A program made the translations under genes and the position numbers. Shown here piece after piece: positions 16,138-26,028 of a DNA stretch of 55,145 nt (the stretch's first letter is position 1; the number at the start of each line of letters is the position of its first letter). Location: positions 1-55,145 of the forward strand of contig DASWII010000040.1 in the NCBI GenBank assembly GCA_036397755.1. The letters run 5' to 3'. The DNA is from CAMYLY01 sp036397755 (GTDB lineage Bacteria; Gemmatimonadota; Gemmatimonadetes; Gemmatimonadales; GWC2-71-9). Under the pieces are notes generated by a model, which was given only the letters and a program-made list of their open reading frames with translations, had not been told where the DNA came from and searched no databases.

Positions 16138-17811
16138 TCACACGCCCGCGGCCGTGGTGCGCTTGAGCATTTCGTTCGCATGCTGCAGCGCGACCGCGCC
16201 ATCCGCGTCGCCAAGCATGCGGGCAATCTCGGCGGCCCGCTCCTCCCCCAGTAGTACGCGCACGTCGCTGGTCGCGATGCCGCCGCGCGCTCGCTTGGTG
16301 ATGCACACGTGGTGGTCCGCCTGCGCGGCAATCTGGGGCAAGTGCGTGATCACCAGCACCTGCCGCCGCCGAGCCACGCGACGCAACGCCGTCGCCACCT
16401 GCACCGCCACTTCCCCCCCGATGCCCTGATCGACCTCGTCGAACACCAGCGTCGGTACCGCGTCTTGATCGGCGAGCACCACCTTGAGGGCCAGCATCGT
16501 CCGCGAGAGCTCGCCGCCGCTCGCCACCTGCGCGAGCGGGCGCGCATCCATTCCGGGGTTGATCTGCACCACGAACCGCACGCGATCGCCGCCCGTTTCG
16601 CGCACCTCGTCGAGCGGATCGAGTTCCACGGACAATCGTCCGTGGCGCATCCCGAGACCGGGCAGGAGCGCCGTGACCGCCTTGGCCAGGCGACCGGCCG
16701 CCTTGGCACGCCGCGCGCGCAGCGCTGACGCGGCTTCGGCAAGCGCGGTCTCCGCCGCCGCCCGTCGCTTGGCAAGCTGTTCCAAGTCTTGATCCGCAGT
16801 GTCCAGTAGATCGAGTTCGGCGGCCGCCTCGTCCGCCGTTTGTATCACGGCAGCCAGCGTCTCACCGTACTTGTGCCGCAGGCGGTACAGCTGGTCGCGG
16901 CGTCGCTCGATGGCCGAGAGATGATCCGGATCGGCCTCGATTTGCGATCCGTACTCGCGGGCGGCCAGCGCCAGTTCCGCGAGGTTGGCTTCCGCCGCCT
17001 CCAGGAACTCCCGCCAGGACGCCACCGTTGGGTCCAGGCGCTCGAGTTGCGCCAGCGCCCGCGCCGCGCCGGCCAGGGCCGACAGCGCGTCGCCGTTACC
17101 TCCGTCCACCAACCCGGCAATACGTTCCGCGAGCTCCGTGACCTCCTCCGCGTTGGCGAGCCGCCGCGCCTCCGCGTCCAGCGCCTCATCCTCTCCGATC
17201 TTCGGCGCGGCCTCGCGGATCTCACGGACAACGTGGCGCAGGTAGTCCGCGCGCCGGCGCACCTCGTCCCGGCGCTGGCTCAACGATGCTTCCTCCGCGC
17301 GGAGCGTGCGCGCCGCCCCGAACGTCTCCCCGACCCGCGCGCGCTCGCCCGCCGCTCCGGCATACGCGTCGAGCATCTCGCGCTGGGTGTCGGCATCGAG
17401 CAGCGACTGCGCTTCGTGCTGACCGTGCAGGTCCACGAGCACCCGCCCCACCGACGCCAGCGCGCCGACGCTCGCCGGGCTCCCGTTGGCCCACGCACGG
17501 TTCCGGCCGGCCTTGTTGATCTCGCGCCGGACGACCAGTTGACCCTGATCGAGATCGATGCCGGCCTCGCCCGCCGCCGCGGCCGCGGCGGGGGAATCGC
17601 CGCAATCGAACGCGGCCTCGACCACGGCTCGCTGCGCGGCCGGACGCACGAGATCCACGCTCGCACGCTCCCCCAACAGGAGCGCGAGCGTATCCACGAG
17701 CATGGATTTCCCAGCGCCCGTCTCACCCGTCAGCACGTTGAGCCCCGCCCCCAGGGGCAGGCTCACATCGGCAATGACGGCAACATCGCGGACGCGGAGT
17801 TCCGACAGCAC
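16138..17811 (-). CDS. recN: DNA repair protein RecN
   Basis: 557 aa, the usual length. The N-terminal Walker A is GETGAGKS at about residues 29-36, followed by the long coiled-coil arms. The C-terminal ATPase half has VASGGELSRTMLALK (signature), LVFDEVDQGIGG (Walker B) and VITHLPQIAAQA (H-loop). RecN is an SMC-like ATPase for double-strand break repair. The GTG start follows the nadK stop with no spacing. It is the last gene of the infC-led run, and nadK-recN adjacency is common in bacteria. Confidence 0.95.
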   Translation of the reverse strand: MLSELRVRDVAVIADVSLPLGAGLNVLTGETGAGKSMLVDTLALLLGERASVDLVRPAAQRAVVEAAFDCGDSPAAAAAAGEAGIDLDQGQLVVRREINKAGRNRAWANGSPASVGALASVGRVLVDLHGQHEAQSLLDADTQREMLDAYAGAAGERARVGETFGAARTLRAEEASLSQRRDEVRRRADYLRHVVREIREAAPKIGEDEALDAEARRLANAEEVTELAERIAGLVDGGNGDALSALAGAARALAQLERLDPTVASWREFLEAAEANLAELALAAREYGSQIEADPDHLSAIERRRDQLYRLRHKYGETLAAVIQTADEAAAELDLLDTADQDLEQLAKRRAAAETALAEAASALRARRAKAAGRLAKAVTALLPGLGMRHGRLSVELDPLDEVRETGGDRVRFVVQINPGMDARPLAQVASGGELSRTMLALKVVLADQDAVPTLVFDEVDQGIGGEVAVQVATALRRVARRRQVLVITHLPQIAAQADHHVCITKRARGGIATSDVRVLLGEERAAEIARMLGDADGAVALQHANEMLKRTTAAGV

Positions 17812-18681
17812 CTAGGGTCGCTCCCGATCGGAGAGGTCACCCCACTGTAGCTTGCTCCGCATCCGGGCAAAGAACCCTTCCGGCTCGAGCCGGACCAATC
17901 GAACGGACTGCGAAGCGCGCGCCACCTCGACCCGTTCGCCGGGATTCACCGAGGCTCCCAGCTGTCCGTCGAACGAGACAAGCACCTCCTCGGGAACGGG
18001 AGGGGCGACTTCCATTGTCACGCGGGCATCACCGCGCACGACGATCGGCCGCACGGCCAGCGTGTGAGGACAAATGGCCGTGATCACCAGCGCGTCGACA
18101 TCCGGGGCCACCACCGGGCCTCCGGCGCTCAACGAATACGCGGTCGACCCGGTGGGCGTGGCCACGATGATCCCGTCGGCACTGTATTGCCCGACCGGCT
18201 CGTCGTCGACCCACACCCGCAGGTGGATCACCCGCGCGACGCCGGCCTTGTGGATGACGACGTCGTTGAGCGCGGGCTCGCCACGGCGCGGTTCCTTGCC
18301 CTCGGCCGTGATCGTGGTCTCGAGCGTGCGGCGGGTCTCGATGCGGTAGGCGCCGGCGATGAATGCGTCGATGGCGGACTCGAGGGTCACAGGCGTGGCC
18401 GTGGTGAGGAACCCGACGCGGCCCAGGTTGACGCCGAGGACCGGCGTCTCCTGTCCGTAGAACATCCGGGCTCCACGAAGCAGCGTGCCGTCGCCACCGA
18501 ACGTCAGCAGGAGATCGACCTCTGAACCGGCGGACAGCGGCGCGACCGCCTTCGGAAAGAGCTCGGCGACTTCAGGTTCGGCGCTCAACGCGATGCCGTG
18601 CCCGTCGGCGACGACCGTCAGGCGAGCCAGCAGACCGCGCAACTCGGCATAGCGCGGATTCCCGACGATGCCGAGCCTCAT
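17812..18681 (-). CDS. nadK: NAD kinase
   Basis: 289 aa. It phosphorylates NAD to NADP. The GGDGT motif (FGGDGTLLRGARMF) is present, followed by GVNLGRVGFLTT, the LNDVVIHK region and DGIIVATPTGSTAYSLSAGGP, all hallmark NadK segments. ATG 18681 overlaps the dxs stop as ATGA; an ATG 10 codons further upstream lies inside dxs and is less likely. The product supplies NADPH for the isoprenoid and folate enzymes encoded upstream. Confidence 0.95.
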   Translation of the reverse strand: MRLGIVGNPRYAELRGLLARLTVVADGHGIALSAEPEVAELFPKAVAPLSAGSEVDLLLTFGGDGTLLRGARMFYGQETPVLGVNLGRVGFLTTATPVTLESAIDAFIAGAYRIETRRTLETTITAEGKEPRRGEPALNDVVIHKAGVARVIHLRVWVDDEPVGQYSADGIIVATPTGSTAYSLSAGGPVVAPDVDALVITAICPHTLAVRPIVVRGDARVTMEVAPPVPEEVLVSFDGQLGASVNPGERVEVARASQSVRLVRLEPEGFFARMRSKLQWGDLSDRERP

Positions 18682-20576
18682 CGTGGCGTCAGGCTTCCCG
18701 TTTGGGCCCACGCACGCACGGCCGACGCGATGCCGTCGGCGTCCAGGCCGGCTTCCCGCAGCTGTCGCGCACGAGCCGCGTGCTCCCAGGTGCGGTCCGC
18801 CGCCCCCAACGTCACGACCCGGACTTCCGGCGCCATCGCCTCGACTTTGGCGGCCAGCGCGGCCCCAAACCCGTTCATCACCACGCCGTCTTCCACCGTG
18901 ACGACCAGTCGGTGGGTCCGGACGAGTTCCTGCAGCATCGCGTCGTCCATCGGCTTCAGGAAGCGGCAGTTCACCACCGACACGTCAAAGCCTTCCCCAC
19001 CCAACGTTTGCGCGGCGGCGAGCGCCGGCTCACACATCACGCCGACCGCGAGGATCGCACAGTCGTGTCCGTCGCGGAGCTGCTCCCACGTTCCGTACGA
19101 TACCGGCGGTACGTCGGCGGTGGGCGGCGCGGCGTCCGGTGCGGTGTCCCGAGGATATCGTGTGCAGAACGGGCCGTCGTGCGCCAACCCGCAGCGCAGC
19201 AACCCGACCAGCTCGGCGGCGCTCCGCGGCGCCGTCACGGTCATGTTCGGCACCGACAGCATGTACACGATGTCGTACAACCCCATGTGGGTCTGCCCGT
19301 CGTTGCCGACCATGCCGGCGCGGTCCATGCAAAACAGCACCGGGAGGTTCTGAATCGCCACGTCGTGAATGATGTTGTCGTAGGCGCGTTGGAGAAACGT
19401 GCTGTAGATGGCCACGATGGGGCGGATGCCCTGGCTGGCGAGTCCGGCGGCGAAGATCGTGGCGTGGCCCTCGGCAATGCCCACATCGAAGAAGCGGTTC
19501 GGCCAGCGTTTCTGGAACGCGTCCGTGCCCGTTCCAGACGGCATCGCCGCCGTCACGGCCACCAGCGTGGGGTACTCCGCGCCGAGATCCGCGATCGCGT
19601 TACCAAACACCTTGGTCCATGCCGGAAGCCCGGCCTTGCCGGGTCGCAGCTCGCCCGTGATCGGATCGTACGGGTTCCGCGCGTGGAACTTCTCACGATC
19701 GGGCTCCTCGAGCGGAAAGCCGCGCCCCTTCTCCGTCACCACGTGGACGAGCCGCGGGCCTTTCAGCCCCTTCACCAGATCGAACGTCCGCACCATCGCG
19801 TCGATGTTGTGACCGTCGATCGGCCCGAAGTAGCGGAATCCGAGCTCCTCGAAGAGCATGCCCGGCGACCAGAGGTTCTTCACGCTCTCTTCGAGCGTCC
19901 TGGCGAAGTCCACCATCTGTTTGCCCCCCACGACGTGGGACGCGCGCTCGATGACGTGCTTCACGCGCTCGCGCATGCGATTCGTGAACGGGCTGGCGAT
20001 GATCGAGCCCAGGTACTTGGACATCGCCCCGACGTTCGGGGCGATGGACATGCCGTTGTCGTTGAGAACGACGATGAAGTCACGCTCGGCGTGCCCGGCA
20101 TTGTTGAGGCCTTCGTACGGCAGCCCGCAGGTGAGTGCCCCATCGCCGAGGACCGCCACGACGTGATGATGCTCGCCCCGCAGATCGCGGGCTGTGGCCA
20201 TCCCGAACGCGGCCGACACCGCCGTGCCCGCGTGTCCGGCGCCGAAATGATCGTGCTCGCTCTCGGTGCGCCGCAGAAATCCGGACAGTCCGTCTTCCTG
20301 CCGGAGCGTCAGGAGGCGCGGGTTACGACCCGTCAGCACCTTCCATGGATACCCCTGATGACCGACGTCCCAGACGATTCGGTCTCGGGGTGACTCGAAG
20401 GCACGGAGCAGTGCCACGGTCAGCTCGACCACGCCCAGGCCGGCGCCGATGTGGCCCCCGGTGGTCGACACCACCTCGATCAACCGCCGGCGCACCTCGT
20501 CGGCGAGCACCGCCAGCTGCTCCGGCGGCAGCGCCCGCACGTCTTCCGGGCCGCGAATGGAATCGAGTACGGTCAT
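18678..20576 (-). CDS. dxs: 1-deoxy-D-xylulose-5-phosphate synthase
   Basis: 632 aa, full length. It condenses pyruvate and glyceraldehyde 3-phosphate using thiamine diphosphate, the first step of the MEP isoprenoid pathway. GHQGYPWKVLTGR near residue 70, the thiamine-binding GDGALTCG...NN region, RFFDVGIAEGHA and FCMDRAGMVGNDGQTHMG are diagnostic. It lies 19 bp downstream of the prenyl synthase gene and overlaps nadK by 4 bp, so isoprenoid genes are clustered. Confidence 0.96.
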   Translation of the reverse strand: MTVLDSIRGPEDVRALPPEQLAVLADEVRRRLIEVVSTTGGHIGAGLGVVELTVALLRAFESPRDRIVWDVGHQGYPWKVLTGRNPRLLTLRQEDGLSGFLRRTESEHDHFGAGHAGTAVSAAFGMATARDLRGEHHHVVAVLGDGALTCGLPYEGLNNAGHAERDFIVVLNDNGMSIAPNVGAMSKYLGSIIASPFTNRMRERVKHVIERASHVVGGKQMVDFARTLEESVKNLWSPGMLFEELGFRYFGPIDGHNIDAMVRTFDLVKGLKGPRLVHVVTEKGRGFPLEEPDREKFHARNPYDPITGELRPGKAGLPAWTKVFGNAIADLGAEYPTLVAVTAAMPSGTGTDAFQKRWPNRFFDVGIAEGHATIFAAGLASQGIRPIVAIYSTFLQRAYDNIIHDVAIQNLPVLFCMDRAGMVGNDGQTHMGLYDIVYMLSVPNMTVTAPRSAAELVGLLRCGLAHDGPFCTRYPRDTAPDAAPPTADVPPVSYGTWEQLRDGHDCAILAVGVMCEPALAAAQTLGGEGFDVSVVNCRFLKPMDDAMLQELVRTHRLVVTVEDGVVMNGFGAALAAKVEAMAPEVRVVTLGAADRTWEHAARARQLREAGLDADGIASAVRAWAQTGSLTPR

Positions 20577-20595
20577 TGGCCGCTGCTTGAGGTGG

Positions 20596-21498
20596 TCAGG
20601 AACGCCGGCTCACGACAAACTCGGCGAGGTCCTCGAGTAGTGTTGAATCTATGGGGAGATCCCTCAGATGGTCCACCGCCAACCCGGCGTACCTGCGTGC
20701 CGCCGCGGTGGCGCCCTCCACGCCGAGCGCCGCCACGAAGTTGGCCTTGCGCTGGGCGGCGTCCTTCCCCGGGGTCTTCCCAAGCTGCTCGGAACTCATG
20801 GTGGCGTCGAGCACGTCGTCGACGATCTGAAAGGCCAGTCCCACCTCGGATCCGAAATCACGGATCGACTCCACCACGGCATCGTCCGCGCCGGCGGCGA
20901 GCGCCCCCAGCACCACGCTCGCCGCGATGAGCGCGCCGGTCTTGGCTCGATGCATGTCGATCAGTTCCTCGAGGCTGACCGCCTTCCCCTCCGACTCCAG
21001 ATCGAGCACCTGTCCGCGGATCATCCCACCGGCGCCCGCCGCGCGGTAGAGCTCCACCCCCATGCGGCTCAACCGATCGGGCGGCAGCCCAAGACGCGCT
21101 CCGCCGGCCATGAGCACCTCGTACGAGAGGGGGACCATACGGAACCCGGCCTCCATCGCGGTCCGGACATCGAACTGTCGGTGCGTCGTTGGGCGTCCGC
21201 GCCGCAGGTCATCGTCATCCATACAGGGGAGATCGTCGTGGACCAGCGAGTAGCTATGAACGACCTCGACGGCCGCGGCCAGCTCCACCGCGTCGCCGGC
21301 GCCCCCGAGCGCACGATAGCCCGCCAGCACCAAGGCCGGCCGCAGTCGTTTTCCCGGTGATTCCAGGCTGTACGCGATCGCTTCTCCGACAGGCGCCCCG
21401 TACCGCTCCACGGCCCGACTGCCCCAGTCCACCAGGACCCGGTTGACCGCCGTTCGGGTCGCAGCGAGGAATTCCGCCCAATCAGCCGTCGAGGTCAC
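20596..21498 (-). CDS. ispA: Polyprenyl (farnesyl/geranylgeranyl) diphosphate synthase
   Basis: 300 aa. It extends allylic diphosphates with IPP. The first Asp-rich motif is in DDLPCMDDDDLRRGRPTTH near residue 85, and the second is FQIVDDVLD near 230. GKRLRPALVLAGYRALGG is the usual lead-in. Two residues lie between the Asp pairs of the first motif region plus an extra Asp, as in bacterial FPP synthases; product length cannot be read from sequence alone. The GTG start lies 17 bp inside xseB. The xseA-xseB-ispA-dxs order is common in bacteria. Confidence 0.93.
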   Translation of the reverse strand: MTSTADWAEFLAATRTAVNRVLVDWGSRAVERYGAPVGEAIAYSLESPGKRLRPALVLAGYRALGGAGDAVELAAAVEVVHSYSLVHDDLPCMDDDDLRRGRPTTHRQFDVRTAMEAGFRMVPLSYEVLMAGGARLGLPPDRLSRMGVELYRAAGAGGMIRGQVLDLESEGKAVSLEELIDMHRAKTGALIAASVVLGALAAGADDAVVESIRDFGSEVGLAFQIVDDVLDATMSSEQLGKTPGKDAAQRKANFVAALGVEGATAAARRYAGLAVDHLRDLPIDSTLLEDLAEFVVSRRS

Positions 21499-21712
21499 GC
21501 GCCCTGATGGTGCCGTCCGCCTCTTCCAACACGCGCTTCACGGTCAGGTCGGCCTCGGTAAGCCGGTCGCGGGCGGCTCGCAGCCGGGCGATCCCTTCCT
21601 CGAACAGCTTGAGGGCCTCGTCCAGGTCCATCTCAGGATCCTCAAGAGCGCGAACGATCTGTTCCAGCCGCCGCAACTCGGCACCCAACGACGACGATTC
21701 GGCGGGCATCAT
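21482..21712 (-). CDS. xseB: Exodeoxyribonuclease VII small subunit
   Basis: 76 aa, typical for XseB. LGAELRRLEQIVRALEDPEMDLDEALKLFEEGI is the family core: a helical pair with the PEMDLDEAL...FEEG motif. It assembles with XseA into the single-strand exonuclease. ATG 21712 overlaps the xseA stop (a second Met follows at 21709), and its end overlaps the prenyl synthase by 17 bp. Confidence 0.93.
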   Translation of the reverse strand: MMPAESSSLGAELRRLEQIVRALEDPEMDLDEALKLFEEGIARLRAARDRLTEADLTVKRVLEEADGTIRARDLDG

Positions 21713-22856
21713 GCCTCCCGCACGCGCGCCGGAACCGTGCCGTCGCTGAGGGTGAGGATGAAGTCCAGGTGAGGCGCGAACTGCTCGCGGCCGCGCAGCA
21801 GTCGCCCTTGTTCGTCACGCGCGATCGCATACCCTCTGGCGAGCACCGCGAGCGGACTGAGCGCGCCCAGCGCACGCGCCAGCTGGTCGACGCGCGCGCG
21901 GCGGCGGTGGAGAATGACTTGCATCTCCGCCGACAACAGATCGCCGGTGCGGGCGAGCCGTTCGTGCCCCAACCTGGTCCGCGACCGGAGCGCGTTCCCC
22001 AGCGAGACCGCGAGCCGCTCGACGTCCGCGCGCACATCGGTAACGTTGGGCACGGCGGCTTCGGCGGCCGCCGACGGCGTGGGGGCGCGCAGGTCGGCCA
22101 CCAGGTCCGTGAGCGCCACGTCGGTCTCGTGACCCACGGCCGACACGACCGGGACCCTCACCGCCGCGACGGCCCTTGCCACGGACTCGCGATTGAACGC
22201 CCACAGATCTTCACGACTTCCCCCCCCACGCCCCACAATGGCCAGGTCGACGTCCTCGAGCCGATTCACCAACGCGAGCGCACGGCAAAGCTCCTCTTCA
22301 GCATCGTCACCCTGCACGCGCGACGGCAGCAGCAAGACCTCCGTCGAGGGCCAGCGCCGCCGCAGCACCGACAGGATGTCCCGCAAGGCCGCGCCGTCCT
22401 GACTCGTCACCACGGCGATGCGTCGCGGGAATGCCGGAAGCGGCCGCTTGCGCGCCGGATCCAGCAGCCCGTCCCGCGCCAGCGCCGCCTTGGCCTGCTG
22501 GAACTGCACCTCCCACAACCCCGCGGCCTTGGTGGGCAGCAGACTGCGGACGACGAGCCGGAACTCGCCGCGCTCCTCCCATACCGTGGGTTGCCCCTCC
22601 ACGAACACGTCGAGCCCATCCGCCGGGGGCGTCGGGACGCGCTGCGCATCGGAGCGCCACATGATGCACCGCACCTGCGCCTGGGCGTCACGCAGCGAGA
22701 AATACCAGTGGCCGCTCTGGTAGGCCTTGAACCCCGTTAGCTCCCCGCGCACCCAGAGACGCGTGAACCCACTCTCCACCAATTGCTTTGCCCGGCGCGT
22801 CACGTCCAGCACGGACCATGCGTGATCCTGCGCCGAACCCGGCCGGCCGAACAGAT

Positions 22857-22869
<13 letters not shown>
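21709..22869 (-). CDS. xseA: Exodeoxyribonuclease VII large subunit
   Basis: 386 aa. The N-terminal OB-fold is LWVRGELTGFKAYQSGHWYFSLRD. The catalytic region has IAVVTSQDGAALRDIL, AIVGRGGGSREDLWAFN and VVSAVGHETDVALTDLVADLRAPTPSAAAE, all conserved in XseA. The GTG start overlaps the folD end by 13 bp. It forms the nuclease with XseB encoded directly downstream. Confidence 0.95.
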
Positions 22870-23730
<861 letters not shown>

Positions 23731-23741
<11 letters not shown>

Positions 23742-25311
23742 AATCGACGGCTCTCGTTTCTCGAATGACCACGACCTTGATCTGACCGGGATACTGCAGC
23801 TCCTGCTCGATGCGACGGGCAATTTGCTCCGAGATCTCGGCCGCCGCCACATCGTCGATCTGATCCGGCATCACCGCGATGCGGATTTCGCGGCCGGCCT
23901 GGATCGCGAACGCCTTCTCGACCCCCGTGAATCCCGTCGCGATCTGCTCCAGCGACTGGAGCCGCTTGACATAGGTATCGAACGATTCACGCCGGGCGCC
24001 GGGACGGGCACCGCTCGCCGCATCCGCCGCCTGCACGATCATCGAAATCGGTGTTTCGTGCGGCACGTCGTCGTGATGCGCGGCAATGCAGTTGATCACG
24101 ATGGGGTGTTCGCCGTGCCGCGTCGCGACCTCGACACCCAACTCCACGTGCGTTCCCTCGTGCTGGTGTGTCAACGCCTTGCCGATATCGTGCAGCAACG
24201 CGCCACGCTTGGCCAGATGGACGTCGAGCTTGAGTTCCGCCGCCATCATTCCCGCGAGTGCCGCGACCTCCTTGGAGTGATCGAGGATATTCTGCCCGTA
24301 AGACGTCCGGTATTTCATGCGGCCCACGAGCTTCACCAGCTCGCGGTGCATGCCGCGGATGCCCAACTCGTACACCGTCTGCTCGCCCAACTCCTCCAGC
24401 TGGCGCTCGAGCTCGGCCTTCACCTTGGCGACCACCTCCTCGATCCGACCCGGGTGAATCCGTCCGTCCGTGATGAGCTGCTCCAGGCTGCGACGCGCCA
24501 CCTCGCGACGCACGGGGTCGAAGCACGAAACGACCACCGTGTCCGGCGTATCGTCGATGATCACGTCCACCCCGGTCGCGAGCTCGAAGGCGCGGATGTT
24601 GCGCCCCTCGCGCCCGATGATCCTCCCCTTCATGTCGTCGTTGGGGAGAGCGACCGCGGAGACCGTGGTCTCCGTCGCATGCTCGGCCGACAGACGCTGG
24701 ATCGACATCGCGATGATCTTCTTCGCTTCCCGATCGGCGGTGCGCGCCGCTTCGTCCTTGATCTCGCGAATCCGCGCCGCCGCCTCGCTCTGGGCCGCGT
24801 CAGTCATCTCCTGGAGGAGCAGCGCCTTGGCCTCGTCCGACGACATGGCGGCGACGCGCTCGAGCTTCTGGCGGCGCTCGGCCACCAGGTCCGCCGCCTC
24901 ACGTTCGCGACTCGCGGCCGCCGCGGTATTGGTTTCCAGCTCCTGTCGCTGCCGCTCGAGCGTACGCTCCTTGCCGTCGAGGGATTCCAGCTTCCGGTCG
25001 AGCACGGTCTCCCGCTCGGTGAGTCGTTCCTGCAGCCGGTCCATCTCCTCACGGCGTTGGCGCGCCTCCCGATCCCACGCTTCCCGGGCGGCCATGATCT
25101 CTTCCTTGACCTTGAGGAGCGCGTCGGTCTTGGCGCTCTCGGCGTCGCGCTTGGCCTGGCCGACCAAGCGTTCGGCGTGGAGGCGCCCAGCCGTCCCCTC
25201 CCGTTCCCCCACCGTACGTTCGACCCTGCGCCCCACCAAGTAGAAAACCGCCCCCGCGACAACAGAACCGAGCGCGGCGGCGGCAAGGAGCCCGATGAGA
25301 TCGGCTGCCAT
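23731..25311 (-). CDS. rny: Ribonuclease Y
   Basis: 526 aa. An N-terminal membrane helix (LIGLLAAAALGSVVAGAVFYLV) is followed by a coiled coil of about 150 residues. Then comes a KH domain (MKGRIIGREGRNIRAFE) and an HD phosphohydrolase domain (HSKEVAALAG, LLHDIGKALTHQ, AHHDDV). Endonuclease for mRNA decay at the membrane. It lies downstream of zapA with a 100-bp gap and overlaps folD. Confidence 0.96.
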
Positions 25312-25411
25312 ATCTATGCTCCAGCGAGTCGCTCAGCCCCGGAGGGCGAGGTCCCGCAGTGAAACGAGTTGGTATGCCGGAACGCGGAATCGTCCCGCAG
25401 TATTCCCTAGT
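25312..25411. other. zapA-rny intergenic spacer
   Basis: No gene is seen. On the minus strand CTGCGGGAC occurs twice 42 bp apart, and short stems such as GGAAT/ATTCC are possible. In several other phyla a 6S RNA gene lies at this zapA-rny position, but 100 bp is short for one and I see no clear 6S core. Confidence 0.35.
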
Positions 25412-25735
25412 CTACGCCTCCTCGGTCGGCGAAGCAAACCCCTGCGACACACGCTTGGCCGGCGGCAGGAGGCGCTCCAACTCCACGGCCATGGCGGACA
25501 GACGGCTGGCCATCTCCTCCTGCGCCTGTTTGGCCTGAAACAGCTCGTCCGTGATCGCCAAGGCGGCCAGCACGGCGGTCTTGTGCGTCTCCACCACCGA
25601 TCCGCTTCGCTGAGCTTCCCGCAACGCCTGATCGACCCGTTCGGCGGCCGCCCGCGCGTACTCCTGGGACCGATCGGACTTGAGCGTGTACTCCTCGCCC
25701 CCGATGGTGACGGTCACGACGACTTTCTCAGTCAT
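25412..25735 (-). CDS. zapA: Cell division protein ZapA
   Basis: 107 aa. VVVTVTIGGEEYTLKSDRSQEYARAAAERVD is the ZapA N-terminal sheet and helix; a coiled coil follows (ALAITDELFQAKQAQEEMASRL). It bundles FtsZ filaments. It overlaps the upstream coiled-coil gene as ATGA, which supports a ZapB-ZapA pair. Confidence 0.9.
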   Translation of the reverse strand: MTEKVVVTVTIGGEEYTLKSDRSQEYARAAAERVDQALREAQRSGSVVETHKTAVLAALAITDELFQAKQAQEEMASRLSAMAVELERLLPPAKRVSQGFASPTEEA

Positions 25736-26028
25736 GAGCGCTGCTCCTCGAGCGCGACCTGCTCCTCCAAAAACCGCAGGCGACTCAGCAGATTGTTCAA
25801 CCGCTCCCGCGCCGCATCCAGGCGGCGATGCAGGTCGGCATTCTCCGCCTCGACCGACAGCAGCCGCTGCTGGAGTCCGACCACATCCGCGCCCGCCTCG
25901 ATGCCCGCCCGCTCACCCTCCGCGCGCAACGCCCTGCGCCGCCAGTCGGCGATGCCGTCCCGCAGGTTGGCCAGCACCTGCTCGAGTTCGGCCAGCGCCT
26001 GAAACTCGGGTCTATCGTCGAACAACAT
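25732..26028 (-). CDS. ZapB-like coiled-coil protein
   Basis: 98 aa, almost entirely helical. After LAELEQVLANLRDGIADWRRRAL the heptads VVGLQQRLLSVEAENADLHRRLDAARERLNNLLSRL give a strong coiled coil, as in ZapB. Position between pheT (17-bp overlap) and zapA (4-bp overlap) supports a division role. Sequence alone is not specific enough for a firm gene name. Confidence 0.7.
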   Translation of the reverse strand: MLFDDRPEFQALAELEQVLANLRDGIADWRRRALRAEGERAGIEAGADVVGLQQRLLSVEAENADLHRRLDAARERLNNLLSRLRFLEEQVALEEQRS

